Of a stretch of 64,000 bases of DNA, positions 10,079 through 18,295 are shown in pieces. The stretch is taken from NCBI RefSeq assembly GCF_000092425.1, contig NC_014221.1, forward strand, positions 2,113,001-2,177,000, read 5' to 3'. Under the pieces are notes generated by a model. That model worked only from the letters and a program-made list of their open reading frames with translations, was not told where the DNA came from and made no database searches. The position numbers and the translations under genes were made by a program. The stretch's first letter is position 1, and every line of letters starts with the position of its first letter. Source of the DNA: Truepera radiovictrix DSM 17093. Its GTDB lineage: Bacteria; Deinococcota; Deinococci; Deinococcales; Trueperaceae.

Positions 10079-11931
10079 CCAGCCTCGGCGCCCCCCGTCT
10101 CCGCCGCGCGCACCTCCGGCGCTTTGAGCACCGACGCCCGCTCGTTGTCGAAGGCGCTAAAGAACGCCACCACCGCCTCGGCTGCCACGCGGCCCATCCC
10201 GGGTATCCGGGCGAGCTCGTCGACGCCCGCGCTTTTAAGCTCGTCGATACTTGAAAAGCGCGCCAAAAGCGCGTCTCGGCGGGCGGGGCCGATCCCTGGG
10301 ATGTCGTCCAGGACGCTCCGCGTCATCGCCGCCCCGCGCTGCTTGCGGTTAAAGCCGACCGCCGTGCGGTGCGCCTCGTCGCGGATGTTGATCAGTAGGC
10401 GCAGCGCGGGGTGCGTCTCGGGGACCAAGATCTCGGGCGCCCCCTCGCGGATGATGGTCTCCTGCTTTTTGGCGAGCCCCAGCAGGGGCAGCTCGAGCCC
10501 GGCGTCTTTGAGCGCGCGACGCGCCGCCGAGAGCTGCCCCTTGCCGCCGTCGATAAGGAGCAGGTCGGGCACGGGCAGTTTGTCGGCGAGCGCCCCCGTA
10601 AAGCGCCGGTAGACCGCCTGGTGCATGGCGTAAAAGTCGTCGGGGCGCGTCAGACCCGTGATCCGCATTTTGCGGTACTCGGACTTTCTGGCTCGCCCTC
10701 CCTCGAAGACGACGATGGAGGCGACCGTGTGGGTGCCCATGAGGTTACTGATGTCAAAGCCCTCGATGCGGTAGGGCGCGCTCTCGAGACCGACGAGCGC
10801 CTGCAGCTCCTTGACCCCCGGCGCCTCACCGCGCCGCTCGAGGAGCGCGAGCTCGGCCTCGAGCCCCGTGTGGGCGTTGCGTTCGGCCATCCCCATGAGC
10901 TCGACTTTGTCGCCGCGCTGCGGCACCCGGAGCTCGACGCGCTTGCCCGCGCGCTCCGACAAAAACGCGCTCCACACGTCCAGGTCGATCTCCTGCGGGA
11001 CCAAGACCAGAGGCGGCACCTGCATCGCCTGACCGTAGTAGTCGGCCATGAAGCGCTCTAAAATCTCCGCCGGGCTCGCCCCCTCGGCGTTGGTCAAAAA
11101 GCGCTTGTCGCGCCCCACGACCCGCCCGCGCCGCATCTGAAAAAGCTGCACCATGGCGAAGTTGCCCGCTTGAGCGACGCCCAAAAAGTCGAGGTCGTCT
11201 TCTGAAGCGCGCGTCACGTCCGAGTCGTAGCCGGTCAGGCGCTGCAGCGCCTGGAGGCGGTCGCGGTAGAGGCGGGCGAGCTCGAAGTCTTGCCGCGCGG
11301 CGGCGGCGCGCATCTCGCTCTCGAGCTGCTCGGCCGTACCGGCGACGTCACCCTCCAAAAACGCGCGCACCTGACGGACGACCTTGGCGTACGCCTCCTC
11401 GGAGACGTTGTCGATGCACGGGGCGAGGCAGCGGCCCATGTGGAAGCGCAAGCAGGGTTTTTTGCGCTTTTGCAGCGGTACCCCGCTGTTTTGCCGCAGC
11501 GGGAAGATCGCGCCGACGAGCTCCTGCACCTTGCGGACCGCGCCGGGGTTGGGGTAGGGCCCGAAATAGGTCGCCCCGTCTTTAAGGACGCGCCGGGTAA
11601 AGAGGAGCATCGGGTAGGCTTCGCGGGTGAGCTTTAAAAAGGGGTAGCTCTTGTCGTCTTTAAGGAGCACGTTGTAGTGCGGCTTAAAGCGTTTGATGAG
11701 GTTCGCCTCGAGGATGAGCGCCTCGACCTCGGACTTGGTGACGATAAACTCGAGCCGCTCGGCGCGGTTCCGGATGAGCTGCGCCTTCTGCGCCGCCGTG
11801 GCGCTAAAGTAGCTGCGCACCCGGCTGCGCAAGTTGACGGCTTTGCCGACGTAGATGACCTCCCCGCCAGGGGCGTGAAAGAGGTAGCAACCGGGTTTGG
11901 TGGGCAACACGGGGAGTTCGGCGGCGGTCAT
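10075..11931 (-). CDS. uvrC: excinuclease ABC subunit C
   Basis: UvrC (618 residues) makes both incisions in nucleotide excision repair after loading by UvrB. Domains in order: GIY-YIG nuclease (1-90, PGCYLFHAPGGEVIYVGKA), a Cys-containing region (C-x8-C with nearby Cys, CLRFHMGRCLAPC), the UVR/UvrB-binding helix pair (about 200-235), the RNase H-like 5' nuclease (YRIEGFDISN, LLIDGGKGQL), and two helix-hairpin-helix motifs (IPGIGPARRDALL, ARIPGMG). The ATG at 11931 has TAAACT eight bases upstream and no Shine-Dalgarno, suggesting a leaderless transcript. Confidence 0.96.
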   Translation of the reverse strand: MTAAELPVLPTKPGCYLFHAPGGEVIYVGKAVNLRSRVRSYFSATAAQKAQLIRNRAERLEFIVTKSEVEALILEANLIKRFKPHYNVLLKDDKSYPFLKLTREAYPMLLFTRRVLKDGATYFGPYPNPGAVRKVQELVGAIFPLRQNSGVPLQKRKKPCLRFHMGRCLAPCIDNVSEEAYAKVVRQVRAFLEGDVAGTAEQLESEMRAAAARQDFELARLYRDRLQALQRLTGYDSDVTRASEDDLDFLGVAQAGNFAMVQLFQMRRGRVVGRDKRFLTNAEGASPAEILERFMADYYGQAMQVPPLVLVPQEIDLDVWSAFLSERAGKRVELRVPQRGDKVELMGMAERNAHTGLEAELALLERRGEAPGVKELQALVGLESAPYRIEGFDISNLMGTHTVASIVVFEGGRARKSEYRKMRITGLTRPDDFYAMHQAVYRRFTGALADKLPVPDLLLIDGGKGQLSAARRALKDAGLELPLLGLAKKQETIIREGAPEILVPETHPALRLLINIRDEAHRTAVGFNRKQRGAAMTRSVLDDIPGIGPARRDALLARFSSIDELKSAGVDELARIPGMGRVAAEAVVAFFSAFDNERASVLKAPEVRAAETGGAEAG

Positions 11932-11976
11932 CGAAACCCAGTTTACCGCGCCCAGAGCCCGCCTTTTGACCCCGGC

Positions 11977-13245
11977 CTACCTCGTTTGGCGCCACAGGAG
12001 GCGCCAGAGCAGCCCCAGGGCGAGCCACCCCAGACCGGTCAGCCACACGGCCGTTTCGACGAAGAAGGCGAGCCCCGCGCACGCCACGAGCCCCGAGAGC
12101 GCGACCGCGGGCCCGTAGAGCCGCTCCTCGGCGGGGAGGCGCAGGGCCGCCAGGTTGGTCAGGGCGTAGTAGACGAGGACGAAAAAGGCGCTAAACGACC
12201 AGGTCGTGCGCACGTCGCCCGTCAGCGTGAGGAGCGCAATGACGCCCCCGACGAGCAACGTCGCCACCGCCGGCGAGCCGCGCGCGTCGAGGCGGGCGGT
12301 CACGGCGGGGACGTCGCCGCCGCGACCCATCGCGAAGAGCACGCGAGAAAGCCCCAGCACGAGGTTAAGGAGCACCCCGAGCATGGCGGTCATGGCCCCG
12401 ATGCTAACAAGCAGCGCGGTCCCCGGGAGGGCGAACGAGCGCGCGGCAAGCGCCAGGGGCGCAGCGCCCCTTTGCGCCTCGGCGAGCGCGTCCGCCCCGA
12501 CCACGCCGACGCCGACCACCGCCACCGCGGCGTAGAGGAGCAGGGTGACGAGTAGCGTCGTGACGATCGCCCAGGGGATCGTGCGGCGCGGGTCACGCAC
12601 CTCTTCGCCCAACGTCGCGACGCGCCCGTAACCGGTGTAGGCCACGAACATGAGCGCGGTCGCGTGCAGCAGCTCTCGCCAACCGCCCTCCCCCGCCCCG
12701 ACCGGCCACAGGGGGACGAGGTTGGCCGAGCGCACGCTCGGCAACCCGGCGGCGACAAAGAGCAGGAGCGAAAAGAGGGTCACGGAGACGATGGCGAGGT
12801 TTGTGGCGCTCGAGCGCCTCACCCCGCCGAGCACCACGAGCGTGGTCCCGGCGGTTGCCGCGAGCGCCAGCAACGCGAGCGCCCAGGGGGCGTGCACGCC
12901 CAGGAGCCCCAACAGGTAGCCGCCGAAACCGAGCGCCGCCGTCGCCGCCGAGGCGCTTTTGGCGACCAGGAACGACCACCCCGCCAAAAAACCCAGCCAA
13001 GGGTTAAGGTAGCGGTACCCGTACGCGTAGGTGCCGCCCGCGACCGCGTAGTTGGCCGCGAGCTGCGCGCTCGAGAGCCCGTTGAAGGTCGCTAGAAGCG
13101 CCCCCAAAAGCACCGCGAGCACCACCGCGGGCCCCGCGACACCCGCCGCGATCCCGATGGAGACGAAGACCCCCGTGCCGATAATCGACCCGAGACCGAC
13201 GATGACGGCCCCCGGGAAACCTAGGTGGCGTGTGAGCTGCTGCAC
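11977..13245 (-). CDS. APC family amino acid permease
   Basis: 422 residues with about 12 membrane segments. TM1 has the APC-superfamily signature GLGSIIGTGVFVSIG, whose unwound glycine loop binds the amino-acid backbone; a later GRGGDVPA loop is typical of the family. Substrate cannot be told. The GTG start at 13245 is preceded at five bases by TAGACT (complement of 13251-13256), again with no Shine-Dalgarno, so it looks leaderless. It runs divergently from the sugar ABC operon. Confidence 0.88.
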   Translation of the reverse strand: MQQLTRHLGFPGAVIVGLGSIIGTGVFVSIGIAAGVAGPAVVLAVLLGALLATFNGLSSAQLAANYAVAGGTYAYGYRYLNPWLGFLAGWSFLVAKSASAATAALGFGGYLLGLLGVHAPWALALLALAATAGTTLVVLGGVRRSSATNLAIVSVTLFSLLLFVAAGLPSVRSANLVPLWPVGAGEGGWRELLHATALMFVAYTGYGRVATLGEEVRDPRRTIPWAIVTTLLVTLLLYAAVAVVGVGVVGADALAEAQRGAAPLALAARSFALPGTALLVSIGAMTAMLGVLLNLVLGLSRVLFAMGRGGDVPAVTARLDARGSPAVATLLVGGVIALLTLTGDVRTTWSFSAFFVLVYYALTNLAALRLPAEERLYGPAVALSGLVACAGLAFFVETAVWLTGLGWLALGLLWRLLWRQTR

Positions 13246-13320
13246 AGGCGAGTCTACCGCACGGGCGTCAGCTTAGCGCCACCCCGCGCGAGCTCCGGTC
13301 GCAGGGGAGGGCCCAGAGGC

Positions 13321-13350
13321 TTGACAAAAGGCTAGGGGCTCGGCCATACT
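13321..13350 (+). promoter_or_regulatory. promoter of the sugar ABC operon
   Basis: TTGACA (13321-13326, perfect -35) and CATACT (13345-13350, -10) are 18 bases apart. It is the best sigma-70-type promoter in the window and lies in front of the permease-permease-binding protein-GH4-LacI gene run. Confidence 0.8.
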
Positions 13351-13360
13351 CTGGGGAAAG

Positions 13361-13374
13361 CTAACACGTGTTAG
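13361..13374. promoter_or_regulatory. palindromic LacI-type operator
   Basis: CTAACACGTGTTAG is a perfect 14-bp palindrome with the central CG typical of LacI-family operators. It starts 10 bases after the -10 box, so a bound repressor would cover the transcription start. The LacI-family gene at 18296 is the obvious candidate ligand-responsive repressor (inference). Confidence 0.75.
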
Positions 13375-13456
13375 TAGAGCGAGCGCCCGTCGAAACCGCC
13401 CTTCGCCTTGCGTCGCCGCCCGGTTTTAGCCCCAACGGTCGCTTATGGAGGTGCAG

Positions 13457-14383
13457 GTGGCTCTCACGACGTCAGCCGAACCGCCCCGCCGCGAACGGAG
13501 CGCCCTAAAGCGCGCGTTCACCAAAGAGGCGCTTACCGCCTGGCTCTTTATCCTCCCTAGCTTCGTGGGCTTTTTCTTTTTCTACGCGCTCCCCGCCTTT
13601 CGCGGCCTGATGATCTCGTTTACCGACTGGAACCTCCTGCGCGACCCCAACCCGGTCGGGCTCGCCAACTACGAGCGGATGCTCGCCGACCCGCTCTTCT
13701 GGAACGCCTTGCGGGTAACAGGCCTCTACGTCCTCGCCAACATCCCCATCCAGACCGTCCTGGGCCTTTTGCTCGCCGTGCTGATGAGCCGCCTTACGAC
13801 CTCGATGTTCGTGCGCGGCACCCTGATCCTGCCCTACTTGATGTCGAACGTCATCGTGGCTCTTATGTGGCTCTGGCTGCTCGACCCGCTGCTGGGGTTC
13901 GGCAACGCGCTGCTGCAGATGTTGGGCTTTAGTCGGCAGCCCTTTTTCGGCTCCCCGGATCAGGCCATCTGGACGATCGCGGCGGTCAACATCTGGCGCC
14001 ACATGGGTTTTACCGCGCTCCTCTTTTACGCCGGCATGCAGGGCATTCCGGGGTCCTTGTACGAAGCGGCCCGCATCGACGGCGCCTCGGAGAACCGGAT
14101 GTTTTGGAACATCACCCTGCCGCTCCTGCGCCCCGTGACGGTGTTCGTGCTGGTCACCTCGCTCATCGGGTCGTTTCAGATCTTCGACACGGTCGCCGTC
14201 ACCACGCAGGGTGGGCCGGTCAACGCGACGCGGGTGCTGGTTTGGTACATCTACGAGAACGCCTTCCAGTTCTCCAACATGGGCTACGCCACCGCGCTCT
14301 CAATGACGCTCTTTGCCATCCTCATCGTGATCACCCTTTTGCAGCTCCGCTTTCTCCGCTCCGACCAGTCCGACTTGGCTTAG
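13457..14383 (+). CDS. sugar ABC transporter permease (MalF type)
   Basis: 308 residues, six TM segments, with the EAA loop YEAARIDGASENRMFWNITL that contacts the ATPase. It is the first gene after the LacI-operator promoter. An in-frame ATG at 13445 exists, but GGAGG at 13447-13451 would then lie inside the gene; it sits five bases before the GTG at 13457, so the GTG is preferred. No ATPase gene is encoded in the operon, so a shared MsmK/MalK-type ATPase elsewhere must energise it (inference). Confidence 0.9.
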   Translation: MALTTSAEPPRRERSALKRAFTKEALTAWLFILPSFVGFFFFYALPAFRGLMISFTDWNLLRDPNPVGLANYERMLADPLFWNALRVTGLYVLANIPIQTVLGLLLAVLMSRLTTSMFVRGTLILPYLMSNVIVALMWLWLLDPLLGFGNALLQMLGFSRQPFFGSPDQAIWTIAAVNIWRHMGFTALLFYAGMQGIPGSLYEAARIDGASENRMFWNITLPLLRPVTVFVLVTSLIGSFQIFDTVAVTTQGGPVNATRVLVWYIYENAFQFSNMGYATALSMTLFAILIVITLLQLRFLRSDQSDLA

Positions 14384-14392
14384 GAGGCCGCC

Positions 14393-15310
14393 ATGGTAGA
14401 GTCCACGACCGCTCGAGCGTCCGCAAGGCACCGCCCCGGCGTCCCCTGGGGGCGCATCTTGGCCTGGGCTGCGCTGGTGCTGCTCCTCGTCATCACGCTG
14501 CTGCCCTTCTGGGTGGTCATTAAAACCGCCTTTTCGAGCCAGCGCGCGCTCTTCGGCGCCGCCGGCTCGCTCCTACCCGCCGACCCCACGCTCTTCAACT
14601 TCCGCCGCGCCCTGGGGCTCGCGAGCCTGGAGGAGATGATCGCCGCAGGGGGTTCGGGGCAGAGCCTCAACTTTTTGCTCTACCTGCGCAACTCGGTCAT
14701 CTTCACGGGCCTGATCGTCGTGTTTCAGATTTTTTTCTCCGCCATGGCGGCCTACGCGTTTGCCCGCCTGAAGTTCCCGGGGCGCAACCTCATCTTCCTG
14801 CTCTACCTCGCCGCCCTGATGGTCCCCGGGATCGTGCTCTTCATCCCCAACTTCGTGCTGATTCGCCAGCTCGGTTGGCTCAACACCTTCCAGGGGATGG
14901 TGGCGCCTTACCTCTTGATGACGCCCTTTGCCGTCTTTTTCCTGCGGCAGTTTTTCTTGTCGCTGCCGCGTGAGCTCGAGGAGGCCGCCCGCCTAGACGG
15001 CGCGAGCCCCTTCGGCATCTTTTGGCGCATCGTCTTGCCGATCAGCCAAACCCCCCTGGCGACGCTCGCCATCTTGACCACCATCAACATGTGGAACGAG
15101 TACTTCTGGCCGTTTCTGGTGGGGCGCCAGGAGAACGTGCGCGTTCTCACCGTAGGTCTTGGGATCTTCCAGAGCCAGACGCCGCAGGGCGTCCCCGACT
15201 GGACGGGGCTCATGGCCGGAACGCTCCTCAGCATCATCCCGATATTTCTGCTGCTGCTCTTTTTGGGCCGCCGCATCGTCGATTCGCTCGCCTTCAGCGG
15301 CCTGAAGTAG
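14393..15310 (+). CDS. sugar ABC transporter permease (MalG type)
   Basis: 305 residues with six TM segments and the EAA loop LEEAARLDGASPFGIFWRIV. It partners the MalF-type permease, nine bases after its stop, with AGGAGG before the ATG. The first extracytoplasmic loop is longer than the minimum, as in MalG proteins. A five-unit heptamer repeat separates it from the binding-protein gene. Confidence 0.9.
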   Translation: MVESTTARASARHRPGVPWGRILAWAALVLLLVITLLPFWVVIKTAFSSQRALFGAAGSLLPADPTLFNFRRALGLASLEEMIAAGGSGQSLNFLLYLRNSVIFTGLIVVFQIFFSAMAAYAFARLKFPGRNLIFLLYLAALMVPGIVLFIPNFVLIRQLGWLNTFQGMVAPYLLMTPFAVFFLRQFFLSLPRELEEAARLDGASPFGIFWRIVLPISQTPLATLAILTTINMWNEYFWPFLVGRQENVRVLTVGLGIFQSQTPQGVPDWTGLMAGTLLSIIPIFLLLLFLGRRIVDSLAFSGLK

Positions 15311-15370
15311 GGGCCTGAAGTGATCTAACCAGGAGGTGCGCCCGTCAGAGCTGAAGCAGACAGGAGAAAG

Positions 15371-15405
15371 TAGTCAGCAGTCAGTAATCAGCAGCCAGTA
15401 GCCAG
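15371..15405 (+). repeat. five tandem heptamers (consensus YARYCAG)
   Basis: TAGTCAG, CAGTCAG, TAATCAG, CAGCCAG and TAGCCAG lie head to tail, ending 16 bases before the GGAG of the binding-protein gene. Same unit, copy number and strand as the array at 8324-8358. Confidence 0.8.
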
Positions 15406-15431
15406 GAACCCCACGCCACGAAGGAGAACCG

Positions 15432-16745
15432 ATGAGCCAGCTTCACCGCCTCGCCCTTTTAAGCGCCCTTAGCGCCATCACCGGCACCGCGCTCGCCCAG
15501 ACCACCATCCGCTACACCCTTTGGGACGCCAACCAACTCCCCGCCTACCAGCAGTGCGCGGACGCTTTTAGCGAGCAGAACCCCGACATTCAGATCGCCA
15601 TCGAACAGCTCGGCTGGGACGACTACTGGACGAACCTCACCACCGGCTTCGTCGCGGGGACCGCGCCGGACGTGTTTACGAATCACCTCTCGCGCTACCC
15701 CGAGTTCGTCGCCAACAATCAGCTCGTGGACCTGCAACCCTTGGTCGAGCGCGACGGTGTCGATACGGAGCAGTATATCGGCGACCTAGCGGAGCTCTGG
15801 ACGCGCGACGGCGCCCGCTACGGGCTCCCCAAAGATTGGGACACCGTCGCCGTGTTCTACAACGTCGCCATGCTTGAGGAAGCGGGGATCGACCCCGCGG
15901 TGATGGAGGACTGGACCTGGAACCCCGAGGACGGCGGCACCTTTCAGGAGGTCGCGGCGCAGCTCACGCTCGACGCTAACGGCAACAACGCGCTGTCGCC
16001 CGACTTCAACCCCAACAACGTGCGGCAGTACGGCTTTATCCTCCCCGGCGAGGGGGGTGGCGGCGGGCAGACCGAGTGGAGCCACTTCGCGGCCTCGAAC
16101 GGCTGGACGGCCGTCAACGAGATCTGGGGGAACGAGTACTACTACGACGCCCCCGAGTTCATCGAGACCATCAGCTGGCTGCAGGACGTGGTCAACAACC
16201 GCCGGCTGTCGCCGCTCGTGTCGGACGTCGCGGGCATCGGGGCGAACGCGCTCTTCGCCGCCGGTCAGGGCGCGATGGTCACCGACGGCTCGTGGATGAT
16301 CGGTCAGTACATCAACAACTCGCCCTTTGAGGTCGGCATCGCCCCGCTCCCCATCGGCCCCGAAGGGCGCAAAAGCATGTTTAACGGGCTGGCGGACTCC
16401 ATCTGGGTCGGCAGCCAACACCAAGACGAGGCCTGGGAGTGGGTGAAGTTCCTGGGTTCGGCCGAGTGCCAGAACCTCGTCGGCGCCGCCGGGGTGGTCT
16501 TCCCCGCCATTCAGTCGGGGGTCGACGCGGCTATTGAAACCTGGGAGGCGCGCGGCGTCGACGTCACCCCCTTTACCGACCTCGCGGCCGAAGAGGGCGC
16601 GACCTTCCTCTTCCCCATCACCGACAACTACGCCCGGGTCACCTCGATTCTCACCAACGCGCTGCAGAGCATCTTTATCCAAAACGCCGACGTCGAACAG
16701 ACCCTGACCCAAGCCAACGCGGAGATCAACGCGCTGTTCCAGTAA
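15432..16745 (+). CDS. sugar ABC transporter substrate-binding protein
   Basis: 437 residues, an extracytoplasmic family 1 solute-binding protein. The signal peptide ends TALA-QTT and, unlike many in Gram-positives, has no lipobox. The mature start TIRYTLWDANQLPAYQQC and the GTAPDVF motif are typical. It binds a sugar outside the cell and delivers it to the two upstream permeases. GAAGGAG precedes the ATG. Binding protein last, after the permeases, is an unusual order; the hairpin following it may raise its level relative to the downstream enzyme gene. Confidence 0.92.
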   Translation: MSQLHRLALLSALSAITGTALAQTTIRYTLWDANQLPAYQQCADAFSEQNPDIQIAIEQLGWDDYWTNLTTGFVAGTAPDVFTNHLSRYPEFVANNQLVDLQPLVERDGVDTEQYIGDLAELWTRDGARYGLPKDWDTVAVFYNVAMLEEAGIDPAVMEDWTWNPEDGGTFQEVAAQLTLDANGNNALSPDFNPNNVRQYGFILPGEGGGGGQTEWSHFAASNGWTAVNEIWGNEYYYDAPEFIETISWLQDVVNNRRLSPLVSDVAGIGANALFAAGQGAMVTDGSWMIGQYINNSPFEVGIAPLPIGPEGRKSMFNGLADSIWVGSQHQDEAWEWVKFLGSAECQNLVGAAGVVFPAIQSGVDAAIETWEARGVDVTPFTDLAAEEGATFLFPITDNYARVTSILTNALQSIFIQNADVEQTLTQANAEINALFQ

Positions 16746-16760
16746 AGTATAGGTGACGCG

Positions 16761-16784
16761 CTGTGCTGCTCCAGGGCAGCACAG
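16761..16784 (+). terminator. stem-loop after the binding-protein gene
   Basis: CTGTGCTGC-TCCAGG-GCAGCACAG forms a 9-bp stem with a 6-base loop, 15 bases after the binding-protein stop. There is no T-run, so it is more likely an mRNA-stabilising or partial attenuating element than a full terminator. A second short palindrome (CGCCCCT-CC-AGGGGCG, 16806-16821) follows before the GH4 ribosome-binding site. Confidence 0.65.
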
Positions 16785-16839
16785 TCCACATACGCCCCCC
16801 ACGTACGCCCCTCCAGGGGCGCGCCGTCTTAGGAGCCTC

Positions 16840-18255
16840 GTGACCAAAATCACCTTTATCGGTGCCGGCAGCACCGTGTTCGCCAAAAACCTCCTCGGCG
16901 ACATCCTGAGCTTTCCCGAGCTCGCGGGCGCCGAGATCGCGCTTTTTGACATCGACGCCCAGCGCCTAAAGACCTCGGAGGTCGTCGCGCACAAAGTCGC
17001 CGACGCGCTCGGCGCCAAACCCCGCATCCTCGCCACCACCGACCGTGAGCGGGCGCTCGACGGCGCCGATTACGCGCTCAACATGATCCAGGTCGGCGGG
17101 TACAAACCCGCGACGCTCATCGACTTCGAGATCCCCAAAAAGTACGGTCTGCAGCAGACCATCGGCGACACGCTCGGTATCGGCGGCATCATGCGGGCGC
17201 TGCGCACCGTCCCCGTGCTTTTGGCGATGGCGCGCGACATGGAGCGGCTCTGCCCGGAGGTACTGCACCTCAACTACGTCAACCCGATGGCGATCAACTG
17301 CTGGGCGCTAAGCCGCGCCTCGAGCGTCCGCACCGTCGGCCTCTGCCACAGCGTGCCGCACACGGCGGGCGAGCTCGCGCGCGACCTCGGCGTGCCGGTA
17401 GGTGAGATCACCTACCGCGTCGCGGGCATTAACCACGTGGCCTTTTACCTCACCTTCGAGCGCCGCGGCGAGGACCTCTACCCGGCGCTCCGGCGGATCG
17501 TCGACGAGGGGCGGGTGCCCGAGACCAACCGCGTGCGCTACGAGATGCTGCGGCGGCTCGGGTACTTCGTCACGGAGTCCAGCGAGCACTTTTCGGAGTA
17601 CGTGCCGTGGTTTATCAAACGCAGCCACCCGGAACTCGTCGAGGCGTTTAACATCCCCATCGACGAGTACCTGCGGCGCTGCGAGTTTCAGATCGCCAGC
17701 TGGGAGCGCATGCGCGCGCTTCTCGAGGACCCCGCGACCCGGTTCCGGGTCGAGGACACCGCGAGCGAGCACACCGACCACACCCCCACGGACGGCTCGG
17801 TACGCGACGAGGCGAGGCTCACCGAGCAGCTGCTCACCATCAAGCGCTCGCCGGAGTACGGCTCTTTGATCATCCACTCGTGTGAAACGGGGGAGCCGCG
17901 CGTGGTCTACGGCAACGTGATGAACCGTGGGCTTATCGACAACCTCCCCGAGTGCTGCGTCGAGGTACCCTGTCTGGTCGACGGCAACGGGGTGCAGCCG
18001 ACCAAGGTGGGCGCGCTGCCGCCGCAGCTCGCCGCGCTGATGCAGACCAACGTGAACGTGCAGGCGCTCACCGTCGAGGCCATCTTGACGGGGCGCAAAG
18101 AGCACCTCTACCACGCGGCGATGTTTGACCCGCACACGGCGGCCGAACTCAGCTTGGAGGAGATTCACGACCTCGTCGATGACCTCTTGGCGGCGCACGG
18201 CGACTGGGTGCCGGAGGCGTTTCGCCCCCCGCACCGACGCGAGCTCGCCCTGTAG
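16840..18255 (+). CDS. melA: GH4 family glycosidase, alpha-galactosidase-like
   Basis: 471 residues. GH4 enzymes hydrolyse glycosides by an NAD+- and Mn2+-dependent oxidation-elimination mechanism. The NAD site is GAGSTVF at the N-terminus; NYVNPMAINCWA, the metal-binding Cys in GLCHSVPHT and the His in AGINHVAFYL follow. The CHS form of the metal motif is that of MelA-type alpha-galactosidases rather than the phospho-glucosidases, so the transported sugar may be an alpha-galactoside such as melibiose (inference; alpha-glucosidase remains possible). The start is GTG at 16840 because AGGAG precedes it and the Rossmann strand begins there; the longer frame adds unrelated residues. Confidence 0.88.
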   Translation: MTKITFIGAGSTVFAKNLLGDILSFPELAGAEIALFDIDAQRLKTSEVVAHKVADALGAKPRILATTDRERALDGADYALNMIQVGGYKPATLIDFEIPKKYGLQQTIGDTLGIGGIMRALRTVPVLLAMARDMERLCPEVLHLNYVNPMAINCWALSRASSVRTVGLCHSVPHTAGELARDLGVPVGEITYRVAGINHVAFYLTFERRGEDLYPALRRIVDEGRVPETNRVRYEMLRRLGYFVTESSEHFSEYVPWFIKRSHPELVEAFNIPIDEYLRRCEFQIASWERMRALLEDPATRFRVEDTASEHTDHTPTDGSVRDEARLTEQLLTIKRSPEYGSLIIHSCETGEPRVVYGNVMNRGLIDNLPECCVEVPCLVDGNGVQPTKVGALPPQLAALMQTNVNVQALTVEAILTGRKEHLYHAAMFDPHTAAELSLEEIHDLVDDLLAAHGDWVPEAFRPPHRRELAL

Positions 18256-18295
18256 CCACCCGCTACGCCCGCGCTAGGCGTAAACTAACCCTTAG

